DNA from: Sphingobacterium sp. R2
Lineage (GTDB): Bacteria; Bacteroidota; Bacteroidia; Sphingobacteriales; Sphingobacteriaceae
Reading direction: 5' to 3'
Assembly (NCBI RefSeq): GCF_040760075.1
Contig: NZ_CP142884.1
Location: 3,782,001-3,846,000 of the forward strand
Length of the DNA: 64,000 nt
Part shown: one piece after another, positions 8,983 through 18,008 of the stretch
Layout of the letters: each line of letters starts with the position of its first letter
Numbering within the stretch: the first letter of the stretch is position 1
Made by a program: the position numbers and the translations under genes
The notes under the pieces: model-generated
What the model saw: only the letters and a program-made list of their open reading frames with translations
What the model was told of the DNA's origin: nothing
Databases searched by the model: none

Positions 8983-9593
8983 TTTGATTTTTTCCAGAAA
9001 ACAAAATTGGAGTAAAGCGTAGTGGCTACTAAAATAAATAGGGCGATGACATAAACGGTTTTAGATAGCATATCGTTTTTCGAACCAACAAAGCAAATGA
9101 TGAGTAAGGAGCTTATATAAATTATACCCGCATTAACCCAAATTCTTGATACCTTTGGAGGATACATTTTTTTGGGTGAATCATATTCCGAAATCAATTC
9201 TGAGATTCTATTTTTATCCCAATAAAGGAGAATTAAACCCGCAAACATCATCAAACTAGTGATGATCCAAGTACCCTTAAAGTGCATTGAAATTGTAATC
9301 ATCCAGATATTGGCTGTTATGGCCAAAAAGAGAAATGTTCCAATTAATGCGAATCGCTGCGTCATAAGAAGGATTGCAGTAATTATCTGCATGACACCTA
9401 GAAAGTTATAATAGATACCGGAAAGATAAAGTACTTCAAAAAACTGCCCTATGGTACTGGTTGTAGGTAATTGAGTAAATCTTTCACCAACTACTTTTGT
9501 AAATCCGGAAGGGACGAATGCCAATGCGACAAGGTATCTGATATGAATAATCGTCCATTGGATAAATTTATTTTGTTGTAATTTATAAAACAT
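8979..9593 (-). CDS. DoxX-like family membrane protein
   Basis: The protein has 204 residues with about five to six hydrophobic helices. The N-terminal segment YLVALAFVPSGFTKVVGERF is the DoxX/MauE-type first helix with a conserved SGFTK turn, and a helix with LGVMQIITAILLM follows. It is an inner-membrane protein; some family members act with thiosulfate or respiratory chemistry, but the role of this subgroup is not known. It stands alone, facing the decayed epimerase/AraC remnant. Confidence 0.75.
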   Translation of the reverse strand: MFYKLQQNKFIQWTIIHIRYLVALAFVPSGFTKVVGERFTQLPTTSTIGQFFEVLYLSGIYYNFLGVMQIITAILLMTQRFALIGTFLFLAITANIWMITISMHFKGTWIITSLMMFAGLILLYWDKNRISELISEYDSPKKMYPPKVSRIWVNAGIIYISSLLIICFVGSKNDMLSKTVYVIALFILVATTLYSNFVFWKKSN

Positions 9594-9698
9594 ATTATTT
9601 AAAAGGTATTAGGTTAGGCCGATTAATTTGTCCTTTCCTTGTGCTTACGTCTATATTTGATGATTGCAGCGTGACTTTTTATTTAGCGCAAATTTATC

Positions 9699-9821
9699 CT
9701 AATTCAGCAAATATTGCCAATGGTTATAATTAACCAAAAAATAGCCCACTATTAAATAATTCTTATTGTTGGTCAAACCTTCTTTTAGTTCTACTTTATA
9801 TTCGTCGCCATCTTCTGACAT
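9699..9821 (-). other. Short open frame, possible gene remnant
   Basis: A 40-codon frame starts at an ATG at 9821, and the same frame stays open upstream to about 9896 with coding-like composition (DTEEKLRSILTEQY). It ends in NYNHWQYLLN and a TAG stop. It lies just downstream of the alpha/beta hydrolase on the same strand. I do not recognise the family. It may be the tail of a lost gene or simply non-coding. Confidence 0.25.
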
Positions 9822-9945
9822 ATATTGTTCGGTCAAAATGGATCTCAGCTTTTCTTCGGTGTCATTAATACAATTCTGTTGCCTTGGTGTGTCGTGTTAT
9901 GCTTACAGCAAACTTTTTGGCAATACCTTGTTGGTCGTAGTTTTT

Positions 9946-10875
9946 TTATTTAACCCACTTTTCGATTATCTCAATGAATTGCTTTTGCTGGTCAACAAAT
10001 GGATAATGCGAGCAATTGTCAATTGTTTTGAAATTTTGTTTTCCAACTATTTTCTTCATATCGCTTAATTGATTTTCTGAAAAGATTTTGTCCTGTAAAC
10101 CATAAATTGCAAATAATTTTACATTCTCTTTTTCTAGTTTTTTTAATATAGGTTTGGTGTCAATATTATTTTTGCTTTCATTTTTATAGAACAAAATAGG
10201 AGCGTCGTCATTTCGAATATTGCTTTTTCCGTATTCACTATCTTCATAATTTTCTCGCAATTGGTTTGCTTCATTTGTCGGAAATGGCATTTTGAAATAG
10301 TTGTTCATACTTGCAATTTCGTAACATTGCTTTCTGTATTCAGCCGAATTTTTAGCTAATTTTTCAATTTCGGAAATTTTGGAAAGCATTAAGGTGTCAT
10401 TCTTTTTTTTGTAGATTTTTCGTGTTGTTTCCAAAATATGGTTGTACGTTTCTTGTTGTGAAAAAAGTGCACCTGCAAGAATTAATGAATTTACTTTTCC
10501 AGGATTTTGTTCTGTAAAGAGTGTTCCAACCAAGCCACCAAAGCTATGAGCAATGATATTTGCTTTTTTGATATTATATCTTTCGTAAATGCTATTTAAA
10601 TCGCTAATTGCTTCTTGAAACGTAAACTTTGCAGTTTTGTCGATTGAACGACCTTCACCACGTCTGTCATAAACGATAACATAAAAACCTTTTCTTGCTA
10701 AATTTTCTGCAGTTGTTCCTTCAAATAGTGTTGAGTTTCCTCTTGGTCCGCCGTGAATGAAAATTATTGCCGGGTTTTCACTTTTTCCGTATGCTTTTGA
10801 GTAAATCTTTTCCGTTTGAGCTCTTCCAATTAATGTTGTCAGCGTACAAAAAAGCAGTAAAAATATTTTTGTCAT
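9946..10875 (-). CDS. exported alpha/beta hydrolase
   Basis: This 309-residue protein has an N-terminal signal peptide (about 19 residues, ending near GRAQ). It carries the oxyanion motif HGGPRG at 41-46, YDRRGEGRS near 69-77, and the nucleophile elbow AHSFGG with Ser111. Late in the chain come GLQDKIF (acid) and NCSHYPF (histidine), so the catalytic triad is complete. The HGGP start resembles proline iminopeptidase-like or haloperoxidase-like hydrolases. The substrate is unknown; it probably acts in the periplasm. Monocistronic. Confidence 0.87.
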   Translation of the reverse strand: MTKIFLLLFCTLTTLIGRAQTEKIYSKAYGKSENPAIIFIHGGPRGNSTLFEGTTAENLARKGFYVIVYDRRGEGRSIDKTAKFTFQEAISDLNSIYERYNIKKANIIAHSFGGLVGTLFTEQNPGKVNSLILAGALFSQQETYNHILETTRKIYKKKNDTLMLSKISEIEKLAKNSAEYRKQCYEIASMNNYFKMPFPTNEANQLRENYEDSEYGKSNIRNDDAPILFYKNESKNNIDTKPILKKLEKENVKLFAIYGLQDKIFSENQLSDMKKIVGKQNFKTIDNCSHYPFVDQQKQFIEIIEKWVK

Positions 10876-10896
10876 TTTAAAATGTTATGTTTTGTT

Positions 10897-11010
10897 ATGA
10901 ATTCAGATAGAATTATCGGCAACCCTGAGATCAAAATCAATCCGTCTTATTATTCCGGGAAGGTCCATTTAAGCAAGTTGACATGGTTACACGGTGTCTT
11001 GGAATATTGA
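10897..11010 (+). other. Possible remnant of a left-handed beta-helix acetyltransferase
   Basis: A 37-codon frame reads RIIGNPEIKINPSYYSGKVH, recalling the start of CatB/Vat-type O-acetyltransferases (NPEI.IG.YTYYSG). It is followed by only about 18 more residues and a stop. There is no hexapeptide repeat region. The resemblance is weak and short; it may be a degraded gene start. Confidence 0.22.
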
Positions 11011-11066
11011 TTATTCAAAGAATAAGTTGATATATAAAAATAGCAGGTTTTTGTATGGAGATTACA

Positions 11067-11492
11067 TTAGCTTATATTTTTTGCTCTGATCGCCGATACT
11101 GTCCGCTCGTCAGCAACACCGTCAAAATATTTTTTGAGGACGTTATCAAATATATTTTCAGTATCGCTAACCATGGCAAATAATGTCATGCAGGAGCGCA
11201 ACTTGAGGGAATCGGGATAACCGAATATTTCTTCTGCCGTAAAGCCATCGAGCTGTAGGAGGGCTTCTGAAATTTCAATCAGGTGCTTCCCAAGAACGGG
11301 GTGGGCCAAATATGAGATTGCTTCAGACACACCGGAGATGCCATATTCGTCGGAAATTGCACTACTTCCCAAACCCCTGAGCTGCGGGAACACATACCAC
11401 ATCCAATGGGAAGTCTTCCTGCCATTTTTGATTTCAGAAAGTGCCGTCAGATAAACTTGGTTCTGGGCATCCAAAAACCTTTTTAATTCCAT
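11067..11492 (-). CDS. DUF1810 family protein
   Basis: The product has 141 residues. The segments RFLDAQNQVY, the very characteristic HWMWYVFPQLRGLG, AISYLAHPVLG and DSLKLRSCMTLFA are diagnostic of DUF1810 (YbiA-neighbour/calpastatin-like small proteins). No catalytic site is established for the family. Length is normal. It stands alone between intergenic stretches that contain gene fragments. Confidence 0.88.
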   Translation of the reverse strand: MELKRFLDAQNQVYLTALSEIKNGRKTSHWMWYVFPQLRGLGSSAISDEYGISGVSEAISYLAHPVLGKHLIEISEALLQLDGFTAEEIFGYPDSLKLRSCMTLFAMVSDTENIFDNVLKKYFDGVADERTVSAIRAKNIS

Positions 11493-11539
11493 ATAAGTTT
11501 GCGATTTAATATAAATTGCAATATACGCAATTAAGCAAA

Positions 11540-11692
11540 TTATTTCTGCATCTTTTGCTTTGGAAGCCCGATTTCAAGCTCCTGCGCATATGGCGCGCGA
11601 TTCGTCATGCTGACATCCTCGTGCAGATTTTGGTACGCCATAGTATGCAAATCGGCGAAAGCTAAGTTACATAATGTGGCATTATAGTACAT
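11540..11692 (-). other. Short open frame with coding-like sequence, unidentified
   Basis: From an ATG at 11692 the frame gives 50 residues (MYYNATLCNLAFADLHTMAY ... LPKQKMQK). The frame is open upstream to about 11713, with coding-like AGIVAYKRGK before the ATG. Composition looks like protein rather than noise, so this may be the C-terminal end of a lost gene. No family recognised. Confidence 0.3.
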
Positions 11693-12210
11693 TTTACCAC
11701 GCTTATAGGCGACTATGCCAGCTCAAAAATGTCCTATAATAACACTATGCAAAATAGCCAATCCCATAGTCTTCACCCCGAAAAAATATCCGCATTTACA
11801 TTGCAAGACATTTAAGGAGATAACCTTTTGATTTACCCTTTATAAGCACAAGCGCACCAGACTGAAAAACGGGTGAAGCAAATCATGTCTTATTTTAAGT
11901 AAATTATATGAGGTTTACTGCTATGAGAAATGGACTTTAGGAAGATGATTCAGTTTAACACGTCTTCGCCTTATACCGATGCAAGAGGGCGAATTCGTAA
12001 GTGGAAAAAAGAACGTAACATTAAATAAAAATCCTCTACGCTTCGAAAGAGGGTGTAAAGTTAAATAAGATAAAATATAAAGAACCTTTTTACGACTTTT
12101 CGAGTTATAGTTTCTGATGGATTGCAACGGATTAGTAAATAGCTAAGAGAAGGTTTTAATAACAACTGACAGAAGGAACTATACATTCAAGATCAAAAAA
12201 ATAAAATATT
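11693..12210. other. Intergenic stretch without a supported gene
   Basis: About 520 bases between the DUF1810 area and the SDR gene. A small inverted repeat (CCTCT ... AGAGG) lies near 12031-12050. I see no convincing reading frame longer than a few tens of codons and no clear promoter consensus. Confidence 0.4.
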
Positions 12211-12915
12211 ATGCAAAATATTAAGGATAAAGTGGCCTATATAACTGGCGGAACAAAAGGGATAGGTTTTGGAATAGCGAAATCGCTTATTGAAGCAGGA
12301 GTAAAGGTAGCTATTTCTGGCCGTAACACGGAAGATTTAGAAAAAGCAAAACACGAATTAGGAAATCAGAATGTAATCGCAATCCAAGCAGACGTGACAG
12401 ATTTTGAAGATGAAAAAAAGGCTGTCGATGCAATCGTTGAAAAATTTGGAAAGCTGGATATCATTATTGCCAATGCGGGTATGGGGACTTTTGCTCCCGT
12501 AGACGAAATGTCACTTGACGATTGGAATGCCATGATCAACACCAACCTGACCGGGGCTTTTCATACCCTTAAAGCCGGTGTCGAACAGCTAAAGGAAAAT
12601 AAAGGATATTTTATTTCAATCGCATCATTAGCTGGAACAAATTTCTTTGCCCAAGGTGCAGGGTATAATGCGACCAAATTTGGTCTTGTGGGATTTACAC
12701 AAGCCGCAATGCTTGACCTTAGGAATTATGATGTGAAATGTACTACCATAATGCCGGGATCAGTTACCTCAAATTTCAATGGTCATACCCCTAACGAAGA
12801 GGATCATTGGAAAATTCAACCCGCTGATATCGGACAAATGGTGGTAGATCTATTGAAAATGAATCAGAATGTACTTCCAAGTAAGATCGAAGTACGTCCG
12901 ACAAAAACAAAATAA
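12211..12915 (+). CDS. classical short-chain dehydrogenase/reductase
   Basis: The product has 234 residues. It contains the cofactor motif TGGTKGIG at 12-19, NAG at 88-90, Ser139 and the catalytic YNATK with Tyr152 and Lys156, so it should be an active NAD(P)-dependent oxidoreductase of the FabG-like type. The basic SGRN after strand 2 suggests a preference for NADPH. The substrate is unknown. Convergent with the HTH/AbiEii remnant pair, with only a short gap. Confidence 0.9.
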   Translation: MQNIKDKVAYITGGTKGIGFGIAKSLIEAGVKVAISGRNTEDLEKAKHELGNQNVIAIQADVTDFEDEKKAVDAIVEKFGKLDIIIANAGMGTFAPVDEMSLDDWNAMINTNLTGAFHTLKAGVEQLKENKGYFISIASLAGTNFFAQGAGYNATKFGLVGFTQAAMLDLRNYDVKCTTIMPGSVTSNFNGHTPNEEDHWKIQPADIGQMVVDLLKMNQNVLPSKIEVRPTKTK

Positions 12916-12956
12916 GGTAGTGAAGTACTTAGGCGGGTTAGCCTGGGTACTTCCAC

Positions 12957-13055
12957 TGTTCCTCCCACTAAACGAAAAGAATCTAATACTGAAGATTCCA
13001 TTAGCGTAATCAATGTATTTTTCAAAAGATCGTTAACGGGGTCATAATACATCAT
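12957..13055 (-). pseudogene. N-terminal stub of an AbiEii/AbiGii-type nucleotidyltransferase toxin
   Basis: The frame starts MMYYDPVNDLLKNTLITLM and reaches SFRLVGGT, which is the conserved beginning of AbiEii-family toxins in Bacteroidota (normally FRLVGGTALSLQLGHR and so on). After GGT the sequence changes and reads the reverse of intergenic and SDR-end sequence, running open to 12864. The nucleotidyltransferase active site (GG with DID/DLF) and about 180 further residues are missing. It begins two bases after the stop of the upstream HTH gene, as expected for an antitoxin-toxin operon. Confidence 0.65.
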
Positions 13056-13057
13056 AA

Positions 13058-13561
13058 TTAGCCGGTAATTTTATTGGGTCTGTATATGGTATATGGGCTT
13101 CTGATATTAGAATCCTGCAAAGCCTTTTCTACTTTTTCAGCTCCATAAAAACGAATGATTTCTTCCTTATCAGTTTCATTTCCTCGTTCAAAAACACGTT
13201 GAATAACAGCCCTATACTGTCGTTCCCAATCTATTTGCTGAATATCTGTATCCCAAAACAAAGCCTTGCTCAAAACATTCAGCTTAGGAGTGCTTTTGCT
13301 TTCTTTTTCTTTGATCTTTTGGATTTCATAAAATGCTTGCAATATCACCAAAGTACCTTCTTCCAATCCAAGTTCTCGTTCAATCTTTAATGCCAATGAG
13401 GTGCTAAATCTTCTTTTACCTTTGGTAATTGCATTAAAAGTTTGAGGATGTTCTTCTATAGATAAAGCAAAAGGGCGTTGCTTGATAGAACGTTTTTTTA
13501 ATTCTCTATCAAGTATAATCCCTGGATGGATACCTTTGTATTTTTCGTATTGCTGAATCAT
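13058..13561 (-). CDS. HTH antitoxin-like protein with C-terminal DUF6922-type region
   Basis: From the ATG at 13561 the protein has 167 residues; an upstream ATG at 13606 would add 15 residues outside the domain. Residues 1-75 form a HigA-like helix-turn-helix (YKGIHPGIILDRELKKRSI ... FNAITKGKRRFSTSLALKIE). The C-terminal half contains LFWDTDIQQIDWERQYRAVIQRVFERG and EIIRFYG, the signature I associate with DUF6922, which in Bacteroidota usually precedes an AbiEii nucleotidyltransferase toxin. Here the toxin is cut to a stub, so this is an orphan antitoxin/regulator. Confidence 0.72.
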   Translation of the reverse strand: MIQQYEKYKGIHPGIILDRELKKRSIKQRPFALSIEEHPQTFNAITKGKRRFSTSLALKIERELGLEEGTLVILQAFYEIQKIKEKESKSTPKLNVLSKALFWDTDIQQIDWERQYRAVIQRVFERGNETDKEEIIRFYGAEKVEKALQDSNIRSPYTIYRPNKITG

Positions 13562-13767
13562 AGTACCAATATAAACATTTTTGCTTATACCGTTGTTTAT
13601 AAACAAGAAAAGTTATGGTAAAAGATGAGGTGACCGGCGGTCTTTAGATGAAAATAATGATGATGAAACTGAAAGCACAGTTGATAGAAATAATATTCTT
13701 AATACGATTTTAAATGATCATTGATCAATAATATTTTGAGACCGTTTAATTATAAAACCTAGCTTGA

Positions 13768-14043
13768 GTCCTTTCTACCGGCTCCTCTTTTACCATTAAC
13801 ACCACAAACGGGCAGGTGGACTATCTAGGGATCAAAAGACGCCCCTTTCTCTTCCAGTTATCCTTTCTACACTATAATCCAGGTACTTATTGGAGGTATT
13901 TTTCCGATACTTTTGCCATTAGTATCATCATTGTTATCATTACCGGGTTGATTATGAACAAAGGTGACCGAGGTTTCTTCGGTATCCGTGGGATTGAATT
14001 TGCCTTAGGTATTATCATTCCACTGTTGTTTTTGATTTTTTGA
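13768..14043 (+). pseudogene. C-terminal remnant of a PepSY-associated transmembrane protein
   Basis: After an in-frame TGA at 13765-13767 the frame reads SSFTINTTNGQVDYLGIKRR, then FLHYNPGTYWRYFSDTFAIS and a hydrophobic helix with ITGLIMNKGDRG. The second helix LGIIIPLLFLIF ends the protein at 14043. This matches the last part of the PepSY-associated TM proteins found in iron-uptake loci. A GTG at 13816 could start 75 residues, but the N-terminal helices are absent. It is followed after 36 bases by a flavodoxin-domain gene that normally accompanies it. Confidence 0.62.
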
Positions 14044-14079
14044 TAAGAATAAGAGCAGATATTAAACTTATAAAATAAG

Positions 14080-14586
14080 ATGATTGAAACATTAATGGCT
14101 GCAATAAATATTGGCAGCATGCCAGCGGTTTCCGCAGAGAGAATATTTATTAGTCATATTATTTGGCTACAGATAGGTGGTCCTATTGATCATACTTGGC
14201 CCGTTATATTACTCATTGCGGCATTAGGGTTTATAGTCTATATTTTATTCGGTATTATTTTAAAAAATAAAAAGTTGTCCGCAGCAGTATACATACCGGA
14301 GAATATCTATTCGGCACTGGATGCTGAATATATTTTATTAGTAGGTTCGGAGACCGGTGGCACCCGAATTTTTGCGCAAAAGTTTTTTAACCAATTAATA
14401 AATAGTGGTTTAAAAACCTACATGACCGATATGGATAATTATACTGAATATCCTCAAGTCAAATATTTAATGGTGCTTATTAGCACCTATGGGGAAGGTG
14501 ATGCTTCTTCAAGTGCTTCCCGTTTTTTAAACCTATTGCAGAAAATATCGAACCCAAACTGCACAATTATCGAAAGGAAGGGGTAA
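14080..14586 (+). pseudogene. Sulfite-reductase-like flavoprotein, truncated after the flavodoxin start
   Basis: The 168-residue frame has one transmembrane helix (WPVILLIAALGFIVYILFGI). A flavodoxin domain follows, with the FMN phosphate loop GSETGGTRIFAQ and STYGEGDASSSAS. Intact membrane flavoproteins of this type are several hundred residues, with FAD- and NADPH-binding domains after the flavodoxin part. Here the frame ends at NPNCTIIERKG and nothing resembling an FNR domain follows. Together with the PepSY remnant it marks a lost ferric reductase locus. Confidence 0.65.
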
Positions 14587-14802
14587 ACTCAAGAAACCTT
14601 AGGAATTTTCCTGTAGCAAAATGGCTCATGTAAAAAAAATTAAGCAATGACGATACAATGGTATTTACCTTGGTGCGGATAGTGAGTTTATCTTAAAACG
14701 ATGCATTGGAATAAAGAACTGGTATTTTCATTCGTTTAATATATAGCAGTATGGTCGGAGAAGATGATCGAAAAACTCAGAAAATATATATTTATTTGTA
14801 AT

Positions 14803-15156
14803 TCATTTCGATTGATTTCGATAAGCATTTTCCAAATGCTTTAAATGTATGTGTCCCCATTTACGCATATCGCGGACGATCGGATAAATACTTTCGCCGT
14901 ATTCTGTTAAATAATATTCAACTCGTAAAGGAACTTCATTGAAAACCTTTCGGCTAATAATACCATCGGCTTCCAATTCCCTAAGTTGTTTTGCAATCGT
15001 ACGCTCACTAATTGTGGGCAGTGTCTTTTTCATCTCCGTAAAACGGTTCCTATTTTTCCCTATAAGCATAATTAATGTAGTCTTACACTTACCCTTTATG
15101 ACTTGCAGAAAAATATCCGATGGGCAAACGGTTTCAATCTTTTCTATTTCTGACAT
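14803..15156 (-). CDS. HxlR family winged-helix regulator
   Basis: This 117-residue protein has the HxlR/MarR-like arrangement: CPSDIFLQVIKGKCKTTLIM, the recognition helix region ISERTIAKQLRELEADGIISR, and the wing VPLRVEYYLTEYGESI. HxlR proteins are small dimeric repressors or activators that often respond to aldehydes or oxidants. It is divergent from the YhdH-type reductase with 110 bases between starts, so that gene is its likely target. The N-terminal Cys (ETVCPSD) is the usual family cysteine. Confidence 0.92.
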   Translation of the reverse strand: MSEIEKIETVCPSDIFLQVIKGKCKTTLIMLIGKNRNRFTEMKKTLPTISERTIAKQLRELEADGIISRKVFNEVPLRVEYYLTEYGESIYPIVRDMRKWGHIHLKHLENAYRNQSK

Positions 15157-15266
15157 TATTTTATCTCTTGATAATCAATAAACTGAACTTTTGTGCAGTA
15201 TATGATCATTTTGTAAGTTATTGCTTTTTAGTTTTTTAATGTTCAAATTTACTCAAAATTATTTTT

Positions 15267-16256
15267 ATGCGTAATACATTCAGAGCCTTAATGATCACAG
15301 AAAGTGAAGGAATTTTTAAAAGTAAAGTTGAAGATGTCCCTTTCGATCAGATAACCGAAAACGATGTACTGATTAAAGTAGCGTATTCATCCGTAAATTA
15401 CAAAGATGCGCTATCTGCTTCGGGGAACAGAGGTGTGACGAGAAATTTTCCTCATATACCAGGAATAGATGCCGTAGGAAAGGTCGTTTCTTCTAGATCC
15501 AGTCGATTCAATAAGGGAGATAATGTGATTGTAACAGGGTATGATTTGGGAATGAATACTTGGGGAGGATTTGGCCAATATATTAGTGTTCCAGCGGAGT
15601 GGATCATCCCATTACCAGCGCGACTAACCCCATTGGAAGCCATGTCTTTTGGTACGGCAGGTTTGACGGCTGGTATTTCTGTTTATAACTTGATTAAATC
15701 AGGAATTAGCCCTAGAAGCGGAAAAATAATAGTAAGTGGTGCTACCGGGGGGGTGGGGAGTCTTTCTGCGGCTATTTTATCAAAGAATGGGTACGATGTC
15801 GTAGCCATATCCGGGAAGAGCACGGATCATTTTCAGCGTACTCTTGGTGTTTCTGAAGTCATATCAAGAGAAGATTTTATTGCAAAATATGATGCACGTG
15901 CCATGTCAAGTAGCGATTTTGCAGCGGGTATTGACTGTGTAGGGGGGAAGATCTTATCGGGAATAATAAAATCATTGCATTATAACGGAGTAGTAACCTG
16001 TTGTGGAAATGTGGCTTCTGGAGATCTAAATACCAGCATATATCCCTTTATTTTAAGAGGCGTCAAGTTGATCGGAATAGATTCAGTAGAGCAACCATTA
16101 CAATTTAAGGAAGAGATCTGGAATTTACTTGCTAATGATTTCAAACCTAACTTTCTTTCTGAAATGGTGGATATAATTTCAATTGATGAACTGCCTGATG
16201 TTTTAAATACTTTGCTAGAGGGAAGAGCTAATAGAAGGTATGTAGTAAAGCACTAA
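15267..16256 (+). CDS. YhdH/YhfP family quinone/acrylyl-CoA-type oxidoreductase
   Basis: The product has 329 residues of the zinc-independent medium-chain dehydrogenase type. It shows SSVNYKDALSASG near residue 45, PHIPGIDAVGKV, the hydrophobic WGGFGQYI segment, and the NADPH-binding loop SGATGGVGSLSAAIL near 160. It has no structural or catalytic zinc cysteines. Members reduce activated double bonds (acrylyl-CoA, quinones) with NADPH. It is divergent from the HxlR gene, a common redox-responsive arrangement. Confidence 0.9.
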   Translation: MRNTFRALMITESEGIFKSKVEDVPFDQITENDVLIKVAYSSVNYKDALSASGNRGVTRNFPHIPGIDAVGKVVSSRSSRFNKGDNVIVTGYDLGMNTWGGFGQYISVPAEWIIPLPARLTPLEAMSFGTAGLTAGISVYNLIKSGISPRSGKIIVSGATGGVGSLSAAILSKNGYDVVAISGKSTDHFQRTLGVSEVISREDFIAKYDARAMSSSDFAAGIDCVGGKILSGIIKSLHYNGVVTCCGNVASGDLNTSIYPFILRGVKLIGIDSVEQPLQFKEEIWNLLANDFKPNFLSEMVDIISIDELPDVLNTLLEGRANRRYVVKH

Positions 16257-16374
16257 AGTAACTTAGTTTAATATGACGGAAATATTATACTGGCAATATC
16301 TTTTTTGAATAACATAATTAATTAGTTCCGATACTTTGCTCAGCATACCATTAAGAATAGTAAAAGGGTGAGTT

Positions 16375-16656
16375 ATGAGAAGAGAATTACCGATTTACAA
16401 AGATCCCGCTAGTGGTATAGAATTCATTGTCGATGTTGAGAAATTCGAATTTCGGAAAAGGATCAACCCCGAAAACCGTTACACATATGAAGATATGATT
16501 GATCTGGAGGAAGAAGGATACCGCTTTGATCATTTCGACAAAACTAGGAGACAGAATTTAACTATAACTCCGCCACAGTTTGTTACAGTTGCCCCTAAGC
16601 AGATGGCAGAAAGGTATATGTTGAACATGTATAATTTCCTGCTATCTCATCAATGA
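16375..16656 (+). CDS. Hypothetical protein, probably with a foreign C-terminus
   Basis: The frame has 93 residues. Residues 1-80 (MRRELPIYKDPASGIEFIVD to FVTVAPKQMAERY) look like a conserved cytoplasmic family I cannot name. The last 12 residues are read from the antisense of the serine hydrolase C-terminus, and the two genes overlap tail to tail by 62 bases. That arrangement suggests a deletion joint near 16615 that cut the ends of both genes. Function unknown. Confidence 0.5.
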   Translation: MRRELPIYKDPASGIEFIVDVEKFEFRKRINPENRYTYEDMIDLEEEGYRFDHFDKTRRQNLTITPPQFVTVAPKQMAERYMLNMYNFLLSHQ

Positions 16657-17722
16657 ACCATTCCGGATTAGAACCCTGAAGATTAGTCAGAACGATTATT
16701 GACAGATCATCTTTAGGATAGACAAATAATGCAGAGCGCATTCCACCTACAGGAGCAGCTGCGGGATGTTCATCTCTGACTACGGTCGGCCAGCCCAAAG
16801 CATAGCCATTAGTGAGCCTATTAAAACCATCAATATGACCGTCGTTCAAAGTTACAGAAGTTAACATTTGCTGGACGCTATTCTTATTATTCAACAGCTT
16901 TCCGCTTTGTAATGCAATCAGCCATTTGGCCAAGTCCTCGGATGTCGATATTATACCAGTTGCAGTTCTGAAGAAGAGTGGGAAAGTGGCAAATGCATTA
17001 TGCAGCTTGCCGTCATTGATCCAATTACCGGCCACATTGACAATTGTAGAATATGCCCCTGCACTATTGGGTATGATGTCATGGGAGTCGCCGAACTCTG
17101 TTGCGCTCATCGTTGCCACCTTAAATTGATTATCGTCAATAAATTTAGTAAAATGTTTACCACTTAATTTAGTGATTATTCTTCCCAGTATATAATATCC
17201 GGTCTGATTATAGCTGAACCTTTCCCCCGGTTTGAATTGTATCGGTAATTTCTTTACCATCTCCCAGTTTTTCCCTTCTGTGCCATCACCAAGAACCTGC
17301 TCTTTGTCGTCTATGTTGTTCGGAAGTCCGGAAGTATTGCTTAATAATTGCCTAATGGTAATCGATTTCCAATCATCAGGAATATCTAAAATATATTGGG
17401 AGATGTGGTCTTCTACCTTTAACTTGCCCCACTCCTGTAATTGCATGATAGCTACACCCACGAAGGCCTTTGTCATGGAATTGATTGAGAATGAACTTTT
17501 TGAATCAACGGCAACTTGATGTTCAATATTGGCAAGACCATACGCGGACAGTTTCTCTAACCTGTTGTTCTTTACGATGGCAAGTTGAAGTCCAGGAATT
17601 TTTAACTTGGACATTTTCTCTTTTATGAAGAGATCAATGCTGTCCGAAGTACTTTGCGCAAAAACCTGCTGAGACAATGTGCTTGCAAATAGCAGTAAAA
17701 TGATCTTGAAAGAACTATTCAT
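16595..17722 (-). CDS. serine hydrolase (beta-lactamase/class C-like family)
   Basis: This 375-residue protein has a signal peptide (about 22 residues, ending FAQ). The SxxK catalytic motif is SMTK at 82-85, the YxN motif is YNQTGYY near 167, and a late PVGGMRS segment near 340 could serve as the K/H-G box region. It belongs to the penicillin-binding-protein-like esterases and peptidases rather than a proven beta-lactamase. The C-terminus ends abruptly at IDEIAGNYTCSTYTFLPSA, overlapping the opposing hypothetical gene, so the last residues are probably not native. Periplasmic or outer-membrane location expected. Confidence 0.85.
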   Translation of the reverse strand: MNSSFKIILLLFASTLSQQVFAQSTSDSIDLFIKEKMSKLKIPGLQLAIVKNNRLEKLSAYGLANIEHQVAVDSKSSFSINSMTKAFVGVAIMQLQEWGKLKVEDHISQYILDIPDDWKSITIRQLLSNTSGLPNNIDDKEQVLGDGTEGKNWEMVKKLPIQFKPGERFSYNQTGYYILGRIITKLSGKHFTKFIDDNQFKVATMSATEFGDSHDIIPNSAGAYSTIVNVAGNWINDGKLHNAFATFPLFFRTATGIISTSEDLAKWLIALQSGKLLNNKNSVQQMLTSVTLNDGHIDGFNRLTNGYALGWPTVVRDEHPAAAPVGGMRSALFVYPKDDLSIIVLTNLQGSNPEWFIDEIAGNYTCSTYTFLPSA

Positions 17723-17795
17723 ATGATATTTTAAAAGGTGAACCTAAGGTAATGACAATTGGTAGCGTTAATTTCTTACATTGCAGTTTTTCAGT

Positions 17796-17963
17796 GAGAA
17801 AGCATTCTTTTATTAGCGAGAGTCGCTCAGAAGAAAACACTTTATTTTCAACCCTTTCAAGTTGCTCTAAAGATAGTGGCTTTTTATTACATTTTGTCTT
17901 TTTGCTTTTAAACATCTCAAAAGAATCATTCGGAATTATATCTTTTGCGATTGCTATTTGGTG
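17796..17963 (-). pseudogene. Internal fragment of a tyrosine recombinase (integrase)
   Basis: In the minus frame the sequence reads HQIAIAKDIIPNDSFEMFKS, then KTKCNKKPLSLEQLERVENK, then FSSERLSLIKECFL. This is the linker and start of the catalytic domain of Bacteroidota tyrosine integrases (compare K..R.PLT.EEL..IE.K.F...RL..V.D.FLF). Beyond FL the homology ends abruptly, and the catalytic R-H-R-Y residues are missing. The fragment lies next to the serine hydrolase start and 1.8 kb from mobilisation-gene relics, marking a lost mobile element. Confidence 0.6.
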
Positions 17964-18008
17964 AAGTCGTTGACGAGATTGATGTATTGATATACAGTGA
18001 TTTAAGTG

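Noticed and set aside
13640..13724. Short acidic frame (DENNDDETESTV ... LNDH) before the PepSY remnant
   Set aside because: No start codon and too short to call; may be the tail of a lost gene but cannot be supported.
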